Below, piece by piece: positions 1-4,160 of a DNA stretch of 6,641 bases; positions within the stretch are counted from its first letter, which is position 1, and each line of letters opens with the position of its first letter. The notes beneath the pieces were generated by a model. That model saw only the letters and a program-made list of their open reading frames with translations, was not told the origin of the DNA and did no database searches. The translations under genes were made by a program, and so were the position numbers. The DNA is from Gammaproteobacteria bacterium (GTDB lineage Bacteria > Pseudomonadota > Gammaproteobacteria > Chromatiales > Chromatiaceae): contig JAUXDV010000107.1 of the NCBI GenBank assembly GCA_030620735.1, positions 1 through 6,641 on the forward strand, in the 5' to 3' direction.

Positions 1-661
1 TGATCGTCTTGTCAGACAATCCCATGGATCTGCCAAGTTCCGAGGCGTTCATGGTCTGGCCGTGGTAGTGGGCAAGCATCGTCCAGAAACGCCTCATGGC
101 GGCGGCGGGAATGGTAATGCCCAATTGTGGAATGTCCCGCTCAAGAAAAGTACGGATAAAATTTTCCCGCCATGCCATGCTGTCACGATTAGATCCGGCA
201 AGGAAGGAGAGAGGAAAACCGCCACGCAACCAGAGTTTCTGCAATGAGTCTGCTCCCGTCTCTTCAATGTTAAAGCCGGACAACTCGATGAACTCCGTTC
301 TTCCAGCCAGCGTTTCGGAAACACTCTTGATGATATGCGGAGAGGCGCTGCCAAGGATTAAAAAATTAGCCCGGTTATCAAGCCTGTCTACCAGGACCCT
401 GAGTACGCTGAAAAGTTCTGGTTTGATCTGTATCTCATCCAGGATGACTAATCCCTTCAGAGATCCAAGCATAAGTTCCGGGTTTTGCAGTCTTCGTTGA
501 TCCGGGACTGATTCAAGGTCAAAATAGGCAGCACCCTGTGTATCGCCAAATAACCTGGCCAGGGTGGTTTTCCCACACTGCCGTGGGCCAAGTAGAGAGA
601 CGACCGGCGCCCGGCGAGTGGCTGCATCCAATTCTTTAAAATATTCATGACGTGACAGCAT
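1..661 (-). CDS. AAA-family ATPase with DUF4143-type C-terminal part (partial, runs off left edge)
   Basis: Reading the minus strand from ATG at 661 gives 220 codons with no stop up to the window edge. Seen: Walker A GPRQCGKTT at residues 25-33, Walker B LVILDE at 71-76, a sensor-like LILGSAS at 101-107, then LAGR (118-121), an LRGGFP segment and a run resembling the start of DUF4143 (FLERDIPQLG, then LAHYHGQTMNASELGRS). Proteins of this AAA_14/DUF4143 kind are usually about 380-400 residues, so roughly the last 160 are missing. They are common in bacteria and archaea, often near mobile or toxin-antitoxin genes, and their function is mostly unknown; NTP hydrolysis is expected from the intact Walker motifs. 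The start is chosen because it leaves the usual short N-terminus before Walker A; only a weak GTGAG lies upstream. A large palindrome sits 11 nt upstream of the ATG. Family call is firm; role is not known. Confidence 0.9.
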   Translation of the reverse strand, partial: MLSRHEYFKELDAATRRAPVVSLLGPRQCGKTTLARLFGDTQGAAYFDLESVPDQRRLQNPELMLGSLKGLVILDEIQIKPELFSVLRVLVDRLDNRANFLILGSASPHIIKSVSETLAGRTEFIELSGFNIEETGADSLQKLWLRGGFPLSFLAGSNRDSMAWRENFIRTFLERDIPQLGITIPAAAMRRFWTMLAHYHGQTMNASELGRSMGLSDKTI

Positions 662-671
662 ACGCTCACAA

Positions 672-714
672 TATCATTGAAAATTTGGATTGGCAATCCG
701 AATTTTCAATGATA
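672..714. promoter_or_regulatory. Near-perfect palindrome in front of the AAA ATPase gene (operator or mRNA hairpin)
   Basis: Arms at 672-691 and 695-714 are reverse complements over 20 bp with one mismatch, separated by the 3-nt loop GGC. The core reads GGATTGGCAATCC. It ends 11 nt upstream of the ATPase ATG at 661, so it either overlaps the promoter as a repressor site or forms a hairpin at the 5' end of the mRNA. It has no U-tract on the minus strand and lies upstream of the gene, so a terminator is less likely. The role is inferred from position only. Confidence 0.6.
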
Positions 715-720
715 ACTAAC

Positions 721-815
721 TGAGGCTCTTGCAAAACCCCAAAAACGTCACTCCCGCGGAGCCTGTGCCGGACTTGATCCGGAGCTGAGTAACTTCTCAA
801 TAATCCCGTACATTG
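721..815. repeat. Mosaic of dispersed-repeat fragments, including a 25-bp end sequence found inverted at 2407-2431
   Basis: The stretch begins with TTGCAAAACCCC and GTCACTCCCGCGG (748-760), which resembles the start of the GTCATTCCCGCG-type repeats scattered in many proteobacterial genomes, and includes a small hairpin (CCGGA 768-772, TCCGG 778-782). Positions 791-815 match the reverse complement of 2407-2431 at 23 of 25 bases (AACTTCTCAATAA-Y-CCCGT-R-CATTG). No coding signal is seen. The family assignment is from memory of repeat style; the 25-bp internal match is seen directly. Confidence 0.5.
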
Positions 816-826
816 TTCGAGGCAGA

Positions 827-907
827 GTAGGATGCTGCTGAGGTACGAAGCGCATCGATCGCGGATTCTCTCGACAGATGCGCTTCGCAAGCTCAGCAGC
901 ATCCTAC
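827..907. repeat. Long imperfect inverted repeat (REP/MITE-like hairpin)
   Basis: GTAGGATGCTGCTGAG at 827-842 is the exact reverse complement of 892-907. After a 3/4-nt bulge, CGAAGCGCATC at 846-856 pairs with 877-887. The loop is 857-876. This gives 27 paired bases in a hairpin of about 80 nt. The ATGCGCTTCG...ATCCTAC wording resembles palindromic repeats dispersed in many Proteobacteria. It may act as a transcription block or be a non-autonomous mobile repeat; no coding sequence lies in it. Confidence 0.7.
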
Positions 908-1127
908 ATCATTGCTCGGATTCACAGAAGATACGTCGGACCAAGCCAAGGCATTGAAATAGCAGGAATATAGCTTGAAGAAGAGCATATTTTCGATCTT
1001 AGAATATGCTTTTCAGGCCCAAAAATGATGCATTAAGGCGTAAGGCGACGGATGTGATGCTTGAAATCTGTAAAAGACTTCTCATGCCAACAGAGCCTGC
1101 TTCCCCAAGGAGCAAGAGGGAAGGGGC
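908..1127. other. Non-coding stretch upstream of the toxin-antitoxin pair
   Basis: No convincing gene is seen on either strand. The one structure found is an inverted repeat: AGCATATT at 984-991 and AATATGCT at 1003-1010 with an 11-nt loop, followed by four T (1010-1013). It could be a weak rho-independent terminator on the plus strand, but no plus-strand gene ends before it. An ORF on the opposite strand here (999-1196) has no recognisable motif and covers the toxin-antitoxin promoter. Confidence 0.4.
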
Positions 1128-1160
1128 TTGACATTGTGCTACAATATTATTTATGTAGCA
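1128..1160 (+). promoter_or_regulatory. Promoter and inverted-repeat operator of the toxin-antitoxin operon
   Basis: A perfect -35 box TTGACA lies at 1128-1133, and TATGTA at 1152-1157 (18-bp spacer) is the best -10 candidate. Overlapping spacer and -10 is an inverted repeat, TGCTACA (1137-1143) and TGTAGCA (1154-1160), with centres about 17 bp apart. Phd/YefM-type antitoxins bind such repeats with their N-terminal part, and the toxin enhances this, so autorepression is likely. The expected transcript start lies about 15 nt before the antitoxin ATG. Confidence 0.6.
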
Positions 1161-1179
1161 TAAATATTCGGGTTTTGTT

Positions 1180-1407
1180 ATGCAGAGAATTAGCATTCGA
1201 GAGATGCGTAATCAACTTGGTAAATTGGACGCTTTGATTGATAAGGAGCATGAGTTGATCATTACGCGGCACAATAAACCGGTTGCCAGGGTGTTGCCCA
1301 TTAAAGAGAAACAACTGAGACCCAGCCATAAGGCGCTGCGGGATAGGCTTCCTTTCCAGGAGATGGGCAGTGAGGTGTTGCAGAGGCGCGACAGGGAAGG
1401 GCGCTAG
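1180..1407 (+). CDS. vapB: Antitoxin of Phd/YefM family, partner of the PIN toxin
   Basis: This 75-residue protein has the family's N-terminal pattern: SIREMRNQLGKLDALID, then ELIITRHNKPVARVLPI (about residues 4-40), the DNA-binding beta-alpha fold of Phd/YefM antitoxins. The remaining 35 residues are charged (KEKQ, RRDREGR) and would be the flexible part that binds and blocks the toxin. The ATG at 1180 is chosen because SIRE should sit close to the N-terminus; a Shine-Dalgarno site is weak (GGGTTTT), consistent with a short leader. Its stop codon TAG shares one base with the toxin's GTG start (TAGTG), the usual tight coupling that keeps antitoxin in excess. Length is normal for the family. 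The exact antitoxin subclass name (VapB) is taken from the toxin partner. Confidence 0.85.
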   Translation: MQRISIREMRNQLGKLDALIDKEHELIITRHNKPVARVLPIKEKQLRPSHKALRDRLPFQEMGSEVLQRRDREGR

Positions 1408-1838
1408 TGGGGCTTTCGTATATCGATACAAGCGCCCTGGCTAAATGGTACCTTCCGGAAGTTGGGTCGGAATCCTTTGCCAACTGGATGCAGCATCAGG
1501 ACGAAACATGCATCAGTAGTCTCACGACGACGGAATTTCGTTGCTTGCTTGCGCGGCGGCAGAGAATGCATTTGTTGACCAGTTTGCAGGTACAGGAGAT
1601 ATACGCAAAATTCCAACAGGATTGCCAGGATGGGCATTTGTTGCACTATGCTGTGTCTGACCAGCATGTTCTCAATGCAAGACTGATGATTGAGAGTCTT
1701 CCTGATATCGCACTGCGAACTCTGGATGCGTTACACCTGAGTATTGCTCATGAAATATCTGTATCGGTGCTTGCAACAGCAGACAAGATAATGGCGCAGG
1801 CTGCGCAAGAGTTGGAGATGGATGTGGTTTGGTTTTGA
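1407..1838 (+). CDS. vapC: PIN-domain toxin, VapC-type ribonuclease
   Basis: The 143-residue protein spans one PIN domain. Conserved acidic residues are seen: Asp7 in SYIDTSALAKWY, Glu43 in TTEFRCLLARR, Asp107 in LRTLDALHLS and Asp126 in LATADKIMA. These hold Mg2+ for RNA cleavage, which in the VapC family targets tRNA or rRNA and halts translation; the target here cannot be told. The GTG start is preferred: it places the first Asp at residue 7, overlaps the antitoxin stop by one base, and is preceded by AGGGAAGG (1393-1400) as ribosome binding site inside the antitoxin gene. All catalytic residues are intact, so the toxin should be active when free. Confidence 0.9.
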   Translation: MGLSYIDTSALAKWYLPEVGSESFANWMQHQDETCISSLTTTEFRCLLARRQRMHLLTSLQVQEIYAKFQQDCQDGHLLHYAVSDQHVLNARLMIESLPDIALRTLDALHLSIAHEISVSVLATADKIMAQAAQELEMDVVWF

Positions 1839-1849
1839 ATAGGGAAAAG

Positions 1850-1877
1850 AAGTCATAAGTCATAAGTCTTAAGTCGG
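1850..1877. repeat. Heptad tandem repeat just after the toxin gene
   Basis: Four 7-nt units follow one another: AAGTCAT, AAGTCAT, AAGTCTT, AAGTCGG. The tract begins 12 nt after the toxin stop codon. The units share AAGTC with a variable last two bases. It makes no obvious hairpin. Two other heptad-period tracts occur in this window (2476-2524 and 6377-6410). Confidence 0.75.
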
Positions 1878-1902
1878 GAATCTTCTGCGTGTGAGAGTGC
1901 CC

Positions 1903-1997
1903 AAATTATCTGATGGGTTTTTCCCGGTTTCTGAACAAATTATTTGATGGTCAACGAAAAACCCCCTCAAATAACTTGAAAATTATCCGAGGGGGGT
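1903..1997. repeat. Cluster of four related 14-15-nt motifs in both orientations
   Basis: Copies: AAATTATCTGATGGG at 1903-1917, AAATTATTTGATGG at 1937-1950, AAATTATCCGAGGGG at 1980-1994, and the inverted AAGTTATTTGAGGGG read on the minus strand from 1977 to 1963. The last two form a hairpin with a C5/G6 stem (1961-1968 with 1989-1997). GGGTTTTTC (1915-1923) also pairs with GAAAAACCC (1956-1964). No T-run follows, so it is not a clear terminator. It could be a decayed palindromic repeat or a multi-site regulator binding region; no gene starts nearby to settle this. Confidence 0.5.
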
Positions 1998-2131
1998 GTC
2001 TCCTACGTTCTGCTACGAATAAGGGGACGAATTCAGTGTGTCACGACTTTCTCAATGATCCAAGATTTTTTGGCTAAATGAATGAACCTGTATGGATTCT
2101 ATCCCAATTGGTCATGGCGGTTCACCAGATG

Positions 2132-2248
2132 TTACTCAAAGAGCATGCTGGCTTCCGATGCCAGTGGCCAGAACTGCTTGGGGTGGGTCTTGCGTGAAAC
2201 TGGCCACAGGCGCGTGCCTGAACCGCCGGAGAGGATGACCGGGATCAT
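2132..2248 (-). pseudogene. manC: N-terminal relic of mannose-1-phosphate guanylyltransferase (ManC)
   Basis: From ATG at 2248 the minus strand encodes 38 residues and then a TAA. It starts MIPVILSGGSGTRLWPVSRK and continues with HPKQFWPLASE, the nucleotide-binding signature (GGSGTRLWP) and PKQF segment of the ManC/GMP family, which makes GDP-mannose from mannose 1-phosphate and GTP. Full proteins are about 460-480 residues, so only the first 8% remains. After the SMLFE segment the reading frame stops and no further family sequence is found in any frame. The match is too specific to be chance, but the piece cannot be a working enzyme. It lies between the motif cluster and a MITE-like repeat whose edge is 31 nt before its start codon, so recombination or deletion next to repeats is a likely cause. 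Confidence 0.8.
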
Positions 2249-2278
2249 TTTATTGCGCCATTTTTTGAGACGAGGGGG

Positions 2279-2431
2279 AACTTCTCAAAAAGTCCGTGTG
2301 AGTACTGTCATTGCGAGGGAGCATAAGCGACCGTGGCAATCTTCAAACCAGATTGCCGCGTCGCCTTCGGCTCCTCGCAATGACATCTGTTTTAACAAAA
2401 TTTATTCAATGCACGGGGTTATTGAGAAGTT
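2279..2431. repeat. MITE-like element with terminal inverted repeats and an inner palindrome
   Basis: AACTTCTCAA at 2279-2288 and TTGAGAAGTT at 2422-2431 are exact 10-bp inverted ends of a 153-bp unit. Nested inside is a stem of about 34 nt per arm: GTCATTGCGAGG at 2307-2318 is the reverse complement of 2373-2384, and GGCAATCT at 2335-2342 that of 2350-2357, with loop 2343-2349. The inner part is like the widespread GTCATTGCGAGGAGC...GCAATCT family of bacterial repeats. It has no coding capacity of note. The right 25 bp recur inverted at 791-815. Confidence 0.7.
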
Positions 2432-2469
2432 GTGACGAGGGATTGTAGCACTGTTTAAGGGGGCAGGGT

Positions 2470-2475
2470 TATAAT
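2470..2475 (+). promoter_or_regulatory. Perfect TATAAT -10 box upstream of the small membrane-protein gene
   Basis: TATAAT stands 59 nt before the GTG start of the zinc-ribbon protein. No good -35 box is found at 16-18 bp; TTGTAG at 2443-2448 is 21 bp away. If used, the transcript leader would contain the G-rich heptad tract. Weak support. Confidence 0.3.
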
Positions 2476-2524
2476 GGGCAAGGGCTTAAGGGCAAGGGGC
2501 AAGGGATGAGGTTTAAGGGGCGAG
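2476..2524 (+). repeat. G-rich heptad tract with G-quadruplex potential
   Basis: Seven 7-nt units can be laid out: GGGCAAG, GGCTTAA, GGGCAAG, GGGCAAG, GGATGAG, GTTTAAG, GGGCGAG. Positions 2476-2505 contain five G-runs of three or four with loops of 3-5 nt (CAA, CTTAA, CAA, CAA), which fits the usual quadruplex rule. It lies between a possible -10 box and the ribosome binding site of the next gene, on the sense strand, so a folded RNA could reduce translation. Function is inferred. Confidence 0.6.
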
Positions 2525-2534
2525 AGGAAAAAGC

Positions 2535-2858
2535 GTGAAGTTACAAGAATGCGATAAATGCGGGAAGTTCATTCCAAAAAGATTACAGATTTGTGCCTAC
2601 TGTAAATCTGTTCTCAAAAAGAATACAAGTGAGAAAGTCAGTCGAATGGCACTCGTTCTCTTCTGGGGCTTCAATGCAGTGATGGCCATTTGGCATATTG
2701 GCTATTGGGTAGCGACAAGTTCAATACTAAAAGGCAAAATGAGCTCAGGTGAAGCCGGTCATGCAATCAGTTCTGCCTTCACGGGAAGTGGAGAAATTAT
2801 TGTCTTTTGGTTGGTCGGCTGTTTCATTCTCGGATTCTTTGTCTTGTGGACACGATGA
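2535..2858 (+). CDS. Small zinc-ribbon membrane protein, function unknown
   Basis: The 107-residue protein starts with a zinc ribbon: Cys6, Cys9, Cys20 and Cys23 (CDKCG, ten residues, CAYC). Two hydrophobic segments follow, about residues 38-60 (ALVLFWGFNAVMAIWHIGYW) and 87-104 (IIVFWLVGCFILGFFVLW), with a polar stretch between them. The N-terminal ribbon would be cytoplasmic and both ends on the same side. It ends LWTR, like other small two-helix proteins of unknown role that often carry a zinc ribbon. The GTG start is supported by GAGAGG at 2522-2527, 7 nt upstream. The ribbon begins at residue 6, so nothing seems missing. It stands alone, with no operon partner. Not a recognised named gene. 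Confidence 0.75.
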   Translation: MKLQECDKCGKFIPKRLQICAYCKSVLKKNTSEKVSRMALVLFWGFNAVMAIWHIGYWVATSSILKGKMSSGEAGHAISSAFTGSGEIIVFWLVGCFILGFFVLWTR

Positions 2859-2881
2859 AACAGTTGCACTTTGCATCATCA

Positions 2882-3001
2882 CTACCGCAAATACACTTCC
2901 GTGATTTCCGGCCGGAAATGCCCCATCTCCTGAGAGATGATTGCCAAAGCATCCGAGTAGTAGAATCCTTTACTCTGTAATTTGTGTCCATTCGTGGTCA
3001 T
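2882..3001 (-). pseudogene. C-terminal stump of a tyrosine recombinase/integrase
   Basis: On the minus strand, a 39-codon frame from 3001 to the TAG at 2882-2884 contains GFYYSDALAIISQEMGHFRP, then EITEVYLR at the very end. This is the last part of a phage-type integrase: the box with Gly-His (EMGH) and, 9 residues later, the catalytic Tyr (EVYLR). Only about the last 30 residues are alike; the catalytic Arg-containing parts and the N-terminal DNA-binding domain are absent, and what precedes (MTTNGHKLQSK) is not family-like. It is a remnant of a mobile element, consistent with the repeat-rich surroundings. Confidence 0.7.
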
Positions 3002-3009
3002 TTAAGAGA

Positions 3010-3057
3010 CCGGCATGGTGGTAGAAGCGGTAGTGCATCCCTCCACCATAGTGCCGG
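3010..3057. repeat. Inverted repeat downstream of the channel gene
   Basis: CCGGCA (3010-3015) with TGGTGG (3016-3021) pairs with CCACCA (3043-3048) and TGCCGG (3052-3057), leaving a 3-nt bulge on one side and a 21-nt loop. It adjoins the next hairpin and may work with it in ending or protecting the channel transcript. Confidence 0.45.
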
Positions 3058-3086
3058 GTGAGTAAACAAGGCCGGTCTTGTCACCC
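3056..3086 (-). terminator. Hairpin after the channel gene, possible terminator without U-tract
   Basis: GGGTG (3056-3060) pairs with CACCC (3082-3086), and ACAAG (3066-3070) with CTTGT (3077-3081) around a GCCGGT loop, with a 5-nt bulge. It begins 14 nt after the channel stop codon. No run of U follows on the minus strand, so it is more a candidate 3'-end stabiliser or factor-dependent site than a classic intrinsic terminator. Confidence 0.4.
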
Positions 3087-3100
3087 GCAGTGGATTGATA

Positions 3101-3898
3101 CTACTGGTTTGTCTGCAGCATCGCTTTTAGCTCCCGTATCTCCAGTTGCAGCTGCTCGAGGGTCACTGTCGGTTCAGGTTTTTCTGCTTCACGCGCGCGT
3201 TCATGCTCCTCATTCATGACATTGACAACGATGCCGATCACCATATTCAGAAAAGCGAAGGCGGTAATAAAGATAAAGCTGAGATAGTAAAGCCAGCTAA
3301 GTGGGTAGACAGCCATGGTTTCGTACATGACGTCGGTCCAGTCTTCAAAAGTCATGACCCGGAACAGGGTGAGCAGCGCTACCAGAATATCGCCCCAGAG
3401 ATCATCATTGATTTCATGGAAAAATGAGGAGCCAATTGCTGCATAGATATAAAAGATGATAAACATCAGCAGTAGCACGTAGCCGAGCTGGGGCAGTGCC
3501 TTGATCAGCGAATTGAGCAGGATACGCAGTTCCGGGATGATGGAAACCATCCGCAGCACCCGGAAAATTCTGATCAGACGGCCGATAAACGCCATCTCGC
3601 TGTCCTGGACAGGCATGAGGCTGAAGATGACGATGAGTGCGTCGAAGATGTTCCAGCCGCTTTTGAAAAAATCTCTTTTACGCTCTTCGGCAATAAACCG
3701 GATGCTGATCTCCAGCAGGAAAAACAGCGTGACGCCAACATCCAGCCAATGCATGAGGGTCAGGAATTTTGGTGAGATGTCATAGGTTTTGACGCCTATC
3801 ACCAGCGCCGAGAAGATGATGATGGCAACGACAACAAGTTCAAAGATGCGGTTGTTATGCAGGCGCTGGAGTGATTGCTGAAGGGAGAGGACGTTCAT
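3101..3898 (-). CDS. Single-domain voltage-gated cation channel (NaChBac/BacNav family)
   Basis: This inner-membrane protein of 265 residues has six membrane segments and should form a tetramer. S1 is about residues 19-36, S2 50-70, S3 82-94. S4 carries Arg107, 110, 113 and 116 at every third position, the voltage sensor. S5 is about 133-156; the pore loop has TFEDWTD at 183-189; S6 is 203-228, followed by a charged neck and a short coiled coil (about 246-262, LEQLQLEIRELKAML), which in BacNav proteins joins four subunits. Known sodium-selective members have TLESW at the filter; here the extra Asp186 and Asp189 suggest divalent or calcium permeability. An in-frame TTG at 3925 would add nine residues; ATG at 3898 is preferred because the likely promoter lies over that TTG. 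The gene stands alone, divergent from ilvB. Confidence 0.9.
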   Translation of the reverse strand: MNVLSLQQSLQRLHNNRIFELVVVAIIIFSALVIGVKTYDISPKFLTLMHWLDVGVTLFFLLEISIRFIAEERKRDFFKSGWNIFDALIVIFSLMPVQDSEMAFIGRLIRIFRVLRMVSIIPELRILLNSLIKALPQLGYVLLLMFIIFYIYAAIGSSFFHEINDDLWGDILVALLTLFRVMTFEDWTDVMYETMAVYPLSWLYYLSFIFITAFAFLNMVIGIVVNVMNEEHERAREAEKPEPTVTLEQLQLEIRELKAMLQTNQ

Positions 3899-3924
3899 GG
3901 CGATGGAATATAGCAAAAGATGCA

Positions 3925-3951
3925 ATATTAGCCAAATATGTAAAGGTTCAA
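3925..3951 (-). promoter_or_regulatory. Candidate promoter of the channel gene
   Basis: On the minus strand, TTGAAC (3951-3946) and TAATAT (3930-3925) are 15 bp apart, a little short. The transcript would start near 3918, leaving a leader of about 20 nt before ATG 3898. This placement makes the TTG at 3925 unusable as a start. Confidence 0.35.
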
Positions 3952-4029
3952 TTCACTGTCAATATAATGGACAACTCCTTGCAATAAAAAAAACCCGATG
4001 GAATAAATGTCAATGAGTTGTGAAAAACC

Positions 4030-4074
4030 TTGACCTTTTGATCATTTGACAGTAATTTCAGCCGATTGAATATC
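4030..4074 (+). promoter_or_regulatory. Candidate promoter(s) of the ilvBHC operon
   Basis: Two -35-like boxes are present: TTGACC at 4030-4035, with TAATTT 17 bp later (4053-4058), and a perfect TTGACA at 4046-4051, with GAATAT 16 bp later (4068-4073). Both -10 boxes are poor, as in activated promoters. The leader to ilvB would be about 80-95 nt. It contains no short ORF rich in Ile, Val or Leu codons, so classic leader-peptide attenuation is not seen. The rest of 3952-4160 shows no gene, only an AT-rich part with an A8 run and a 7-bp inverted pair, ACAACTC (3971-3977) and GAGTTGT (4015-4021). Confidence 0.4.
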
Positions 4075-4160
4075 TGACCATTTTTGATGGGGTTCCTGGC
4101 TCGCGGTTGTTGTTTTGAAATGACGGCTGTCAGGACTCTTTATCCGGAGGTTTTGGCTAA

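Larger units (their letters stand above)
791..2431. mobile_element. Possible segment with inverted ends carrying the toxin-antitoxin pair (tentative)
   Basis: The sequence 791-815 recurs in inverted orientation at 2407-2431 (23/25 matches), so both copies have AACTTCTCAA as their outer end. Between them lie the toxin-antitoxin genes, repeats and a manC relic. No transposase gene is inside, and I see no clear target-site duplication (GAGT on the left, GTGA on the right). A third, shorter copy of the end lies at 2279-2288. The simplest rival explanation is two independent insertions of the same short repeat family. Given as a hypothesis, not as a proven element. Confidence 0.25.

Noticed and set aside
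457..696. Minus-strand ORF of 79 codons at the start of the ATPase region
   Set aside because: It is in a different frame from the Walker-motif protein, which reads unbroken through the same bases.
999..1196. Minus-strand ORF of 65 codons upstream of the antitoxin
   Set aside because: No motif or ribosome binding site; it covers the toxin-antitoxin promoter and operator.
1850..1877. CRISPR-like array
   Set aside because: Units are only 7 nt and have no spacers; no CRISPR repeat or cas gene is seen anywhere in the window.
2016..2040. AATAAGGGGACGAATTCAGTGTG resemblance to motifs seen near IS200-type transposases
   Set aside because: Only a short likeness from memory; no transposase gene or repeat partner is present in the window.
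2082..2435. Plus-strand ORF of 117 codons
   Set aside because: It lies antisense to the manC relic and reads through the MITE palindrome; its sequence shows no domain and is low in ordinary protein features.
3899..3925. Nine-residue N-terminal extension of the channel from TTG 3925
   Set aside because: No ribosome binding site, the extra residues are not channel-like, and the best promoter candidate overlaps this codon.
4087..4160. Possible leader peptide for ilv attenuation
   Set aside because: The frame from ATG 4087 is not rich in Ile, Val or Leu codons, does not stop before ilvB, and no terminator/antiterminator pair is visible.
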